Below are positions 43,714-56,424 of a stretch of 64,000 nt of DNA, in pieces. The position numbers and the translations under genes were made by a program. The notes beneath the pieces were generated by a model. That model saw only the letters and a list, made by a program, of their open reading frames with translations, did not search any database and was not told where the DNA came from. The first letter of the stretch is position 1, and the number at the start of each line of letters is the position of its first letter. The DNA comes from Ganoderma boninense (taxonomy: Eukaryota > Basidiomycota > Agaricomycetes > Polyporales > Polyporaceae): positions 3,729,612-3,793,611 of the forward strand of contig CM035304.1 in NCBI GenBank assembly GCA_002900995.3, in the 5' to 3' direction.

Positions 43714-46222
43714 CGCCTAGCAGAGAGTCACAGCGAAAGAAAGAGCGAAGCAAAACCAGCCAGGATTGCGGAGGAGTAAGTAGAAGGGGCAAGACTATGA
43801 GATGCTCACGTCCGCCCTCCGATTCCAGACACGATCGCGCTGGGGCCCACAGGCGCTGGAGGCGCTACACTGGACACGACCTTGGGCGCTCCAAGCTATG
43901 GTACAACCTCTGCTCTTGCTTTGCTCTCTGCTCTCGCTCTGTGCTCTGTGTACTCCAAAGTCCTCTCTATCGTCGCCTCTGTGATCCCGCATCGTCCCAT
44001 AAAGGACCCCCGCCGATCCGGCGTCCATAGCGAAGACCAACCTCTCCATTGAGGATAGGTCTAGACAATGTGGGGCAGATAATCCTAATCCCGCCGCTGG
44101 AGACCCCGGGGGTCTGTGCCTTCGAGCCTGCGAGGGCAGCTGTGAGTCTCAACTCCCTTTCCTGGATTTTCACCTATCGTTATTCCAATGCTCCTAGTGG
44201 AAATGACACAGTGCTCAATCGCGACAACTTTTTTTCTCTCCTTCTAGTAACTTCGGCCTTGAACGTGCCACTCGCCGCAGGATCTGACGCCAAATGTTTC
44301 CTGGCTGCCAGGATCCTTCCTGACTTGTCACAGAAGAATGTACGTCATTCTCCTGCAATTTACACCTTGTCATCCCTCAGCTGCACTAGTGGGAGGTGAT
44401 TTAAGGTCTCGTCGCATGTTTGGCCCGCAAACGTTCCTTGGGTCTCCCCTCCCACCATTGCGGCACAGTCACAAATATTTTCATAGTCATCTTTGCCTTG
44501 CCCGTGCTCGTACCCGCACGCGTGACGCCTTTGTGGGCGTACAGTCACAAGTACGGTCGAGCCCGACGGTGATCATCATCTGTGCTTGCCTTCGACCTGC
44601 ATTGCTAGCGAAAAAACACAATACTGATTTATATGAGAGAATCTGCATGAGCAATGCGATATATAGCATTCTAGCTTTTCGTAGTCGTATCCTTGCAACT
44701 ACGCCGAGGTCTGCTTGCACCGGCGACGACTGCAGACCTTTCGAGGTTGTTAACGTTGCCAAGTTAATAGCAGGGTGTAGCGAGGATGCGTCCCGGCGGC
44801 GCACGATGCACTACCACTGCGTGCACATGACCCAATAAATGGGATTTGTTCATGCTCTTGATGGAATGCGTTTGCGCCGAGATGGTATGAAAGGTCGAGA
44901 GCGAGGTGAATCCATCCACTTTTATCCGGCGTCAAATAAACGTCCGAAATGCCGTTCCCTGCGTCTCCTCTTCGATGAGATCAGGGTTTAAGTACTTCTT
45001 GACTTCGAATGGGTCGCGAGCACGGCCAAGGTCACCAGATCCCCCGCAAGTTTGAACAATTGTCTATGTAGACTACCTGACTTCAAACCTCTAACGATGC
45101 AGCCCAATGATCTCGCCATGTTGGAGTTCTTCAGGCCTCGAGAGTGGGTGCCAGTGGCAAGTTCAGTAGTAACTGAAATGCTTGTTGATGGTTCATTCTT
45201 TCTCGCCTTCTTCGTTCTATTCTTGTTCCTAAGTCTCACCTCTTGTGAATCGATCACCGGCGTCGTTGGTAGTGGGGTCCAGAGTAGTAGGTTTAGAATT
45301 CCTCCTGAGGACGGGGAATATAGGGCTGTATAAGCCCGGCCAAGCTCATCCGAGAGTGAGCTTGTCACGCACACGTCCGACAGGAGTAGTGTCTCATCGC
45401 CATCGCCATCATGTTGTCTGACGCTGAACAAGTGTTTGAAGATGAACTGTCCAACGCACGCAGTGCACTGCCGCCATCCAATTCTGCGTCTGTTCTCTAC
45501 CGCACATAATGCCGTCGCTCGCCTGACAACCATTGGATCACTGATGCGATCTCAGATGCTGACCGGACGGGAAGAGACGGGAAGTGGGGTCGGAGATAGT
45601 CTCGCTGCCAGACGCGTGGGTAGGGACCCGGGGTACCCAAAATCGTACCCGTACACCAGACTGTTGGTTCCTCAAATACTCCTGCCTTCCGCTTCTCGAA
45701 AACAGTATGCACTGCATAATGCATCGCGGAAGCTGCTTCCGAGTCTAAGGAGAACCTAGTGTCAGTTATCGGGCGAATGGTCCCGGTGCTGATGATGAAG
45801 GACTCGAATCTATGCACTGTAACGCTCGCCTGTCCGTGAGGCTGTCCTGACTGACGCTCCGGACGGTGTTCATTGCCCATCGAGAATAACGATGTTGTAG
45901 TTTGTCCTTGTCAGACTTTGTCATTGGTTGGTTTATCGTGGTAACTGCTACGTTCTTTAAAGGGGACAGCAATATACAGATGAACGGGGACTGCCCCATC
46001 TGTGTGGCTATCCATGAGGCTGCGTGTTCCTCGCATTTGTCTACGATTCTTCGCCACCACCATGCCTCATCATCAGTCCCCGGGCCCACACTCCCCACAC
46101 TCACGCCACCCCTGTTGACCGTTCCTCGACAAACTTTACAGAATGGCTTTTTTTGTGCCCATGACAGCCCGGAGTAAACTCTATCGCTCACTGGCGTTTG
46201 TCGTGCTGTATCCCATAGGTAG
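43714..46222. other. No confident gene (2.5 kb)
   Basis: This lies between the LysM gene start and the DUF6534 gene promoter. Overlapping minus-strand frames of 181, 127 and 167 codons (44988-45533, 45497-45880, 45766-46269) could in principle be spliced. None contains a family motif, and two do not begin with ATG. A plus-strand frame at 44049-44399 is also motif-free. I see no repeat or RNA gene. Confidence 0.4.
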
Positions 46223-46229
46223 TATAAAA
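46223..46229 (+). promoter_or_regulatory. TATA box of the DUF6534 gene
   Basis: TATAAAA lies 100 bp upstream of the ATG at 46329, in a plausible core-promoter position. It also makes the overlapping minus-strand frame unlikely to be coding. Confidence 0.5.
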
Positions 46230-46328
46230 TGCCCCGAGTGCCCACACCCTCAGTCATCTCCTTGGGCACCAGCTCAGTTCCCTCTCCTAAGCCTCCACGA
46301 TTTCGCTCAATCTTTTGGGTGCAATTCG

Positions 46329-48646
46329 ATGGCTTCCCACGCCGTGGTCCCGGTCCTTCACTTTGACAGCACCTTGGGTGCGGGCTTCATTGGATGCCTT
46401 TTCACGGCTGTGTACGTGTCTCGTCCAGAAGTGTCAGAGTGGTCCAGTATTCAAGTTTTCCCTGACAGGATGTATGGTATCACCTGTGTCCAAAGTTTCA
46501 CCTTCTTCCAGAACTCTTCGCGAGACCGCAAAGTGGTCAAATACGCCGTACGAAACTCTTTCCTGCTTCCTACTAGGCAGCCAATTAATGCTTGTCCTAC
46601 AGATAGCGGGTCTGCTGTAAGCTCGTTCATGCATTCTAATTTGGCTCCAGACGGCGCTCATGTAACTAAATTTCTTTAATATTACAGCGTTCTAGATACC
46701 ATTCATTTCATCTTCGTGGCAGATACTTTGTACTGGTATACCTCGAATCTGACCTCTCTCATGGCTATATTTAACTCGTGTCCTCCAGGTATACAGTGAC
46801 CAATTTTATGGACCCCACTGTCATTGAGAGGATTCCTTGGTGAGCGATCTTCTTGTTCATTCCAAATGTGCACCTTGACACCATTATCAGGACCGTCTCT
46901 GTGAGTTCATCAATACCTTCGTTAGAAGGCTCTGCCCAGCATATTGAAAGCAGTTACCCAGGGCGGCCTCATTATCACGGTGAGTAATCCCGACGGGATG
47001 AGCCATTTTTAACAAATCCTTACGCTCCATAGCCCATAAGCGATGGGGTTGTGAGGTGGTGAGTAGTCAACACCCACTGTATACTTACCACCACAGAGGC
47101 TGATCCGTACACTCAGCTTCTTCACGTTCCGTATATGGGTTTGTAAGTATAACATTCTACGGACTTCGATTTTCGGATAGGATTGTAACAGAATCTAATC
47201 TACAGTGAGTCATAAGAACCGGCTCATTACATATCCACTGGTAAGTATAAAGGTATGATGCAGTCTAACTTACGACCTCGAGACTCAAGTGGTTGGACTA
47301 CAGATCGGGATGATAATCGCCATACTTGGTACGTTATGATGTATGTGATAAGTATCAATAGATGGTCATGTGTATGCTTGTATATTTGCACTATTAATTA
47401 GGTTTCGCACTTGGTGAGTGGTTTCAGCTGCTTCAAGAAATTCAATTCACTGACTCGAGCAGCGTTCGGCATCAAGGCGTGAGTACTTGCAGCATACTAC
47501 CCCGATCCTCCAGTGCAATCATAGACCTGATATCCACCCCACGTTAGCTTTTCATTGCCAACTTACAAGCAAATTGCGGAGATCTCCGTATGTGTATCGA
47601 GATCTTGCAGCGGATACCAACAGCTCACCTTCTATTCAGTGGCTTATGTATCTAGGATTAGCGGCCCTTATGGTTACGGATGCCTACATCGCAGTTGTGC
47701 TATGTTACTTCCTCTACAAAGGGAGGACGGGTTTCAATAAAGGGTATGTTGGAGCACAGATTTTGGCAAGCGAGCGCTTGCTCGCCGGGAGTTCCCGACG
47801 TAGGATACGATGCGGGATTGTACTATTTTGTAGCCCATCCGTTTGCCTCTGTACCACGACGACGTTTTCTACTCGCTTTCGCTGCCCTGCTCGAGTGTAA
47901 GCCTTCTTAAGACTTTTCATGCCACAGTATCTTTGTGTTTGACCATATTTTATGTAGCACAAATTCTCTGATCAACATCCTACTAATTTACACTGTAAAC
48001 ACTGGTCTACTTACGAGGTGAGATTTCTGTCGTAGCCCCGCCACAATATAGAATTCATCCATAAGATATACAGTTTTTTTGCCTTGACAACCTTCGTCAC
48101 TGTGAGTAATGTACTTGCAGACTCTAATATGACGTCCGCAAGTTTACCTCGATTCACCATCTGTAGTACGCTGCGTTGCCAAAAACCTACGTATTCCTTG
48201 CGGGTGAGTTGCTACATTTCTCAAACCGAAGCCCAGTTACGAACTTCTTGCACAGTATACTTTCCTCTCAGCAAGCGTGCGTAGCTTTTCATCGCCATAT
48301 TCTACGTCCTGTTGAAACGTACCTTGTAATCCAGTGTATTTCAACGCGCTGCTGGCCTCGTAAGTCCGTCATTCCGGCGCCCGCTAGCAGTACCTAATTC
48401 CATTACGCTCAGGCTCAATGCTCGCGGGCATATTTCTCGAAGGGGCGAGCTAGATGGCCATGTCAGCGTCCCATTGTCGAGTAGCACCAGAACAGCCCAA
48501 GGAACCATCCCAATCGAGTTTGCTCCTCCCGGAACGGTGAGTCCACTCACAAGACCTTGCACACCTGGATCTTATCCTATTTCCAGCAACTGAGTGAATC
48601 AGTCGAGAGAGGAGAAGAGTTCAAGACTGGCCCCTACACCGTGTAA
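46329..48646 (+). CDS. DUF6534 seven-helix membrane protein
   Basis: A member of the basidiomycete-expanded multi-pass family with a C-terminal DUF6534 domain; no function is established. Successive exons give the family order: LHFDSTLGAGFIGCLFTAV, MYGITCVQSFTFFQNSSRDR, VLDTIHFIFVADTLYWYTVT and NFMDPTVIERIPW. Next come LIRTLSFFTFRIW, SHKNRLITYP, IQWLMYLGLAALMVTDAYIA, VVLCYFLYKGRTGFNKG, NSLINILLIYTVNTGLLT, FFALTTFVTYAALPKTYVFL and LYFNALLASLNAR. A Ser/Gly-rich cytosolic tail ends EEFKTGPYTV. About a dozen introns of 40-60 nt are needed, and several exons are under 60 nt. I am confident of the family and the ends, less so of every exon in 46890-47470. Confidence 0.82.
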
Positions 48647-49036
48647 ACCTTCTCTGGCATCCGTGTGTCCATATGTATGCTTCCGCTGAATGAGATGATC
48701 GATATCACGTCGCACGCAGACCTGTACTCCGTCGCATTCATGACTTCCACTTCCTCGGTCCACCAGTACGTTGTTCCTTTGTCCACCACTATTTCCTAGT
48801 CGCGATGCTCTCGCTGCAGGATGTCGCCCGACTGTCCCGACGTTCCGCTGAGCACCGCCACCAAGGTGCCTAGCATCACAAGAGGACCGTCATACGATCG
48901 TTATGCAACTCTCGCCGTACATTAGTATAGAGAAGAAAATCAAATGTATGCGTGTCGAGGAAAGCATGGATCAAAGAATGGGACATCCGACATTGTTGTA
49001 CATATGCAGAACATGTCCACTACTACCCACCCACTC
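48647..49036. other. Intergenic between convergent genes
   Basis: 390 bp with the 3' ends of the DUF6534 gene and the enoyl-CoA hydratase gene. A motif-free frame starts at 48903. No gene is supported. Confidence 0.4.
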
Positions 49037-50247
49037 TCAGGAGTGGGTCCAGGTTGGCTTCCTCTTTTCCTGCGAACGCAGACATGCCTGTCACACCAAA
49101 TGTCAGCTCGCCTTCACCATGAACAGGCAACACGGACGCAGCATACCCTCTTTTTGGTCCTTCGTCGCGAAGCAGCGAATGGAACAACCTCCGCTCGTAC
49201 CTCAGGCCCTCAGCGAGGGTATGCTCGTACGCCGCATTGACGGCCTCCTTGCCCGCCTGGACCGCGATCGCGCTCTTGCCGGCAATGGCGCTCGCCATCG
49301 CGACCGCCTCCTCGACGACTTCGCCCTCGCCCTCGCCGACGATGCGCGAGATCAAGCCCCAGTCCGACGCCTCCTTGGCCGAGAAGTTGCGGCCGGTGAG
49401 CGTGAGCTCCATGGTGCGCGACTTGCCGATAGCGTGCGCGAGGCGCTGCGTGCCGCCGCCGCCAGGGATGACACCGATGTTGATCTCGGGCTGCCCGAAC
49501 GTCGCCGAGGGCGCAGCGAGGATGATGTCGCACATGAGCGCGAGCTCGCAGCCGCCGCCGAGCTGTGGGGTCATGGATGAGCATGTCATATGTACATGTG
49601 CGGGCCTTCGGATGGGCCGGAGTAGGGGTAGAACGACATGGGAAAGGCATACGTGCTGGATTTGTAGGGAAAGATGGAGGAGGGAGATGTGGAGATGAAT
49701 GCCGGACTCACCGCGTAGCCGCTCACTGCGGCGATGATGGGCTTGCGGATGGTGGTGAGCAGGGACCAGCTCTCGAGGAATTTTCCCTTGAACACTTCAG
49801 AGACTACCGAAAGCATTCAGTGCGCGTACGGTAACGGCATGAAGGGGCAGCACTCACACTCCTTGTCCTTCATCTCTTTGATGTCCGCACCGGCTACCCC
49901 GCACTAGCCTCAGACCCGGGTTTCTTGCTCCGGACAAGAGCATACTCACCAGCGAATGCACGCTCGCTGCCCGTAAGGACGAGGGCACGGATGCTGTCAT
50001 CGTCGTCAAACTCCTTGACGGCAGCATTGAGCTCGGTAAAGAGAGGAGTGGAGAGGGCGTTGAGCGCCTTGGGGCGGTTGAGGGTGATGAGGCCGACGCC
50101 GTCCGCGGGGCGGGACGTCAAGATGAACTCGAACTGGCTGGTCGTCATGAACCGTACACGGATGGGGGTAGTGTGGCGGGATAAGCGGAGACTCCGGAAT
50201 GCAGCAGTGGAAGAGGAGGCGATGGGGCGGCGGAGGGCAGCGTGCAT
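49037..50247 (-). CDS. Mitochondrial enoyl-CoA hydratase (crotonase), frame broken near C-terminus
   Basis: A crotonase-fold enzyme that hydrates trans-2-enoyl-CoA in beta-oxidation. The first ATG (50247) gives an Arg/Ser-rich mitochondrial presequence, MHAALRRPIASSSTAAFRSL. The core reads LITLNRPKALNALSTPLFTE, then ADIKEM and LGGGCELALMCDIILAAPSA. FGQPEINIGVIPGGGGTQRL follows, with the catalytic Glu in the expected place, then MELTLTGRNFSAKEASDWGL. The conserved C-terminus is split among frames. YERRLFHSL is in one, FATKDQKEGMSAFA in the next, and EKRKPTWTHS with stop at 49037-49039 in a third. Each step needs removal of a single base (near 49172 and 49070); a 59-nt intron lies between but does not repair the frame. 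As given, the end of the protein is altered. Assembly error and real decay are both possible. Confidence 0.88.
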
Positions 50248-51743
50248 GGTGGGTTTTATGGGGTCAAGGATTAACTTCGGGACGTGAGAGGGTTGTGTCG
50301 AATAAGCCCGAGGTGATGAATGCAATGCAATGCGCAGAGAGCGAGCGGTCGAGCTTGGCAGATGGTCGGGATGTGGTGGACGGCGGACAGGGCGTGCGAG
50401 TCGCCAACCGGGCACTGGTGGGTATATGTGCAACTTGTGCTCGACGCCTCTCGCCCGACGCGGAATCGGCTCGGAGCATCTCTTCACTTGCCCCTTCTCG
50501 CCTACGCCGATTTTACAACGTCCGTTACTCATCAACGTTCAACGTTCAACCTCAACCACCCTCGTGAGTGTACTCTATATAATTCTGGCCGCAGTGCTCG
50601 ACGCGTCCGAGGGGCCTTTCGGGAGCCTTGTGAGTCTTCGCAAGCAATACACATCTTGAAATTTCCCTCGGTCACGTCTTGTCAGGCAATGTCGTGGTTT
50701 CCCCATCAAGTACGTCATGTAGTGGCAGCCTTGTGCAAGATCTAGAGACGAGCCCGTCAAGACGGTATGTACCTGTGTCCAATTGGTTCCGAACGGTATT
50801 GGTATTTGCGGGGCGACGGCGTTGACTAGATGATCACCGTCTCCCCGTCGCTTCAGGCATACTTAGCATCCTAGTTGGACGTGTCGAAGGAGAGTTCAGC
50901 GGGAGCAGAAGGGTTGGATCCGCTCGACAAGTCGACGGGTCTGCGGACAGGCAAGGACACAACGAGCACTTTGTGCAAGTTCTTACCGCACCTCGAGCTC
51001 AACGCGGGCGAGATGCTGCGGTTTCAAATTTGTATATTGGTGCTATGAGGCCGCAAAGGTGGTGCACCGTGCAGTCTCATATCACGTCTACATATACAAA
51101 TCCACTCAGAATGACTCGGAGACCGCAGGCTACCCGACTGGGATGCGGCAAGTGTGGACCGCGATGGACCGTGGCGGTTCTGGTGATCTCAAACTATTAT
51201 AGACATATGCCCGTCACCTGCCTCGCATGCGATCGTCGTCGGTCCATCGGTACATTCGAAGCGCTTTCTGCGGTTAACAACGGCGTGTGCGAGGCCCTTG
51301 GGGATACGGCATTCGGGCCGACCTCCGAGGACAAGCGGATGCAAAAGGGTTGGACTCAGGCGGCGGAGACCCCAATTCTCGCGTCATGATCTTGCAACTT
51401 ACGAGCCCCCGGGGAATCACCAACGTGGAACTAGCTTTGAAGGAGGACGCCGTAGACGGAGAGACATGGAGAGACTCGGCAAACGAGGTCGACTGTCGAA
51501 CGGATGCGGGGTGCGGGGGGAGACATGGGATTTGCATGACTCTCTCCAGCCGGAGCCGGTGGCTGGTCGGCCCGGGTGCCCGGGGCAAACGCAGGAGCCG
51601 TGTTTGGAAGAGTTGGCGCCCGCGGAGGGGGAATCACATGGGCGGCTGTGAGCGGTGTTAAAAGAAAGAGCGCGGAGGCCACGGCGTCGGCGCTGTCCCA
51701 CTCTCTTCTACCGCCGTTAACTTGTCTCCCTTCTCTCGAAACA
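50248..51743. other. Divergent intergenic region, no gene seen
   Basis: 1.5 kb between the enoyl-CoA hydratase start (minus) and the fumarate reductase start (plus). Frames of up to 142 codons occur without family motifs. Both genes act in acyl/redox metabolism, so shared regulation from here is possible but not shown. Confidence 0.45.
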
Positions 51744-53696
<1,953 letters not shown>

Positions 53697-54378
53697 ACGG
53701 ACGCACTAATAGACTGCCTTCCCTGCATGATACGTACGTACTCTGGCCCTGTCCCCGGCCTTTCGCATTTGCTGTCGACATCCATCGTCCTGCTGCACCA
53801 CACATCACCACCACCCTCATTCCCATCTTCAGAGACAGGCCGTCCTCAAGGATCTTGCATGCTGTGGTTGTAATTTAGACATTATCTATCTCTCGTTCTA
53901 TTTGCCTGCATTTCCTGTCCCAAGGGTAAATGGAGTGGCGCGTGCACAAAGAAGAGGACGTTGTGCGGCGGCGGTCTTCCAAGCACCTGTCGAGGATGCT
54001 GGGCCTCGGTGTGGCCACCAGGTCCTTGAGCTACTATTTCCTAGTAACAAACTCAAGCATCCGTCGCACCTCAGGCCTTCAATCTTCTCTCAATTATCCT
54101 AGCGAGGCACCAGGGTCGATCCAAGGGACTTGTCACGTTAAGAACAAGTATACATGATCGATTCTCGCAATCCGAGAGCGAGCGACATTATAAGCCCGCC
54201 ACTACCCTCCAACACATTTAAGACTAGAGATACAATGAACGGGTTCATAGGATATACATACTGAAACGTGAACTAGGTCAACGTCAACACGGCGGGTATA
54301 CGGACATGGAGACGGGATCTGGAGGAGGTTCGCAACGGCCGAGCAGGGACCCGCGACGTACATCCACGCGCCGGACGA
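53697..54378. other. Intergenic between convergent genes
   Basis: About 680 bp of 3' flanks. A faint resemblance to the MITE interior near 54105-54140 (GAGGCACCAGGGTCGATCCA) is too weak to call. No gene is seen. Confidence 0.4.
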
Positions 54379-55282
54379 TTACAGCTTCGGCTGCATCTTG
54401 CCTAGAAGCGCGGAAGCTATCATGCGTCCGGATGCTTTGTCAGTGACCTGGGCAGGGGGAGGAAGCAGAAGGTTGTGCATGAGTGACTCGCAACTCAGGA
54501 ACTCCGCGAGCGCAGAAGATCAGCGCGGGGAGACGTGGCGGGGGATGACGCACCTCGCAGCGGGAGGTCATAATGCGGCCGCCCAGCGTGACCGACGTGC
54601 TCGTTATGCGCATGCATGTTTGCCTGGGGGAGACGACGTCGATCGGCCGGGACCAGGGGGAGGTGTGGGTCAGGGGAACAGACTCACAGCGAGGCGGGCG
54701 CATGAAAGAAGACGTTGAGGGCCTGGGTGACCCCGACGCCGTTCGTCTTCTGCATGATGCCGAGCGCGACGAGCGGGAACGCCGCGCAGCTGGTAGCAAC
54801 GCGCGCACGGCCCGGGGCATTAGGATCCAGGACAACGTCGCCGCACGGAACCGAGGCCACGCACTTGTCAATAAGATAGCAGAGGCACCCGCCGTGCACG
54901 AGCCCGGCCCCGTTCAGCATCTCTTGGCTATGAGCATCAGCATCGCTATCCCGCCTGCGCGGCCTCACGCTCCTTGCAATGAACCTGGAACTGAACTGTG
55001 CGCACCCTTGGTGACCTGCACCTCGGCGACGACGACGACCTCGCGCTTGTCGCTCTTGCGATCCACGTTGACGTTCATCTCGGTGATGCGGATCTGGCGG
55101 CCGACGGCGTGCGCGAAGCAGTCCGCGGCGCCGACGCCGTACGCGCCGAGGGTGTTGAGCGTGAGCTGCTTCGCGTCTGCGGGTGCGTTCCCCGCGACGT
55201 CCTCGGCGTCGCCGTACTTGGGCAGCGCGTGCGGGTCGACCCACCCGCGCTTTGTCGCGAGGCTGGACTGGAATGGCGGCAT
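54379..55282 (-). CDS. Hotdog-fold acyl-CoA thioesterase (PaaI/ACOT13-like)
   Basis: A second hotdog thioesterase, distinct from the one at 4.2 kb. The first exon begins MPPFQSSLATKRGWVDP and continues to GRQIRITEMNVNVDRKSDKR and EVVVVAEVQVTK. The second carries the active-site region EMLNGAGLVHGGCLCYLIDK, where N-x3-G-x2-HGG is the PaaI/ACOT13 signature, followed by GVTQALNVFFHAPASL. A third exon gives MRITSTSVTLGGRIMTSRCE, and the last gives VTDKASGRMIASALLGKMQP and stop at 54379-54381. Introns lie at about 54900-55010, 54620-54690 and 54450-54520. The first ATG at 55282 is preceded by a CT-rich leader. It lies next to fumarate reductase and near enoyl-CoA hydratase. The substrate acyl group is unknown. 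Confidence 0.85.
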
Positions 55283-56424
55283 GAGGTTGAGGTGGTCGTG
55301 GATGCGGTCGTGGCCCGGGGGCGGTCGCAGTTAAATACAAGGCTAGGCAGAGAGAAGATGGAGGAGAGGGAAGTGAGAGCGACGTCGTGCCCGGCAGCCG
55401 CGAGGCGGGTGGTGCTGCCGAGTCGTCGGGGGTCGAGACCGGACAGTGTGCCAATGGGCTGGTGCGCGGGTGAGCGTGTTCTGCAAGCCGCGGAAGGAGG
55501 AGGGATGATGTGGCCAGCGGCGGAGGCTGGCCTCGGCGAGGGTTATGGGCCCTAGAAGCGCTGTGAGTGACGGAGAGAGGGGCGAGGAAGACGGGCAGCG
55601 CGTGAGAGGAGAGAGGCAGAGACGTACGGAGACTGAGTTAGGCGTAGTAAAGCCGGGGGATGCCCGAGTCGCGAGGAGAATTGCCTCATTTGAGCAGAGG
55701 GTGCGGCGCTCGGGCTGATGTTCTCATGCGCCGGGCTGTGGGTACGTGTTCTACATACCCGTCCTGCACCAAACACGCTCGTTCTCTCCGCCGGGACTTG
55801 GGCTTGGTCGAAGGTCGTCGTAGTTTGTCTTCGATCGCGAGGCGGGGGATGCGATCGGGGATCAGTCTAGTTACACGATCACATGATCGCGTCCAAGTTC
55901 GCTCCTAAGCTCTCTCTCCACGTCTGGCACACGGGAGTGATGCGACAGTACTAACCTCTCGGGCCCTAACACTATAACCGAGGTATTCATTCAGGCCCGG
56001 CTGTCCTGACCCACGGGTTCTGTGCAGAGTCGACCTCCCTCCTGTTCAGAGGGGGGACAGTGCGAGGCTCTTCTACTTTAAACTACTCAGTTCGAGGCCA
56101 CGAAAAGTTATTGGACAACGTGACAACAAACTCAGGCTAAACTACAGTATCGTATAAAGCTTGAAGATGGCGGCGCGACCTTGCATAAGTTGAAGAGTCA
56201 CACAAACTTGTGGACTTGGGGCGGGCCGGGACATGCACGAGTGTTGGGATCAGTGCTGCTAAATAAGGAGAGAATATCTGACAGCCCAGCAGTGATTCTA
56301 CACAACGACGACTTTTACTAGATTATGAGGCGGTTACAGTGGAACGACGAGGGAACAAGAAAGGTGCAGTATGGGAATCAAGATTGTCGAGGATATGGAT
56401 ACAAGTAGGAGCATTGGACAAGTC
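55283..56424. other. Intergenic, no gene seen
   Basis: 1.1 kb. The part near 55300-55560 is CT-rich on the minus strand and is probably the thioesterase leader/promoter. The part near 56424 is 3' flank of the ABC transporter. A 74-codon minus-strand frame (55552-55776) with an MRQFSSRLGHPP stretch resembles a targeting peptide but lacks a downstream partner. Confidence 0.4.

Noticed and set aside
44988..46269. Overlapping minus-strand frames (181, 127 and 167 codons) as a spliced gene
   Set aside because: There is no family motif and no clear ATG for two of the three frames. The last one overlaps the TATA box and promoter of the DUF6534 gene.
54040..54150. Possible third, degenerate MITE copy
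   Set aside because: Only a short stretch resembles the MITE interior (GAGGCACC...CCAAGGGACTTGTCAC). Neither terminal repeat is present, so chance similarity is likely.
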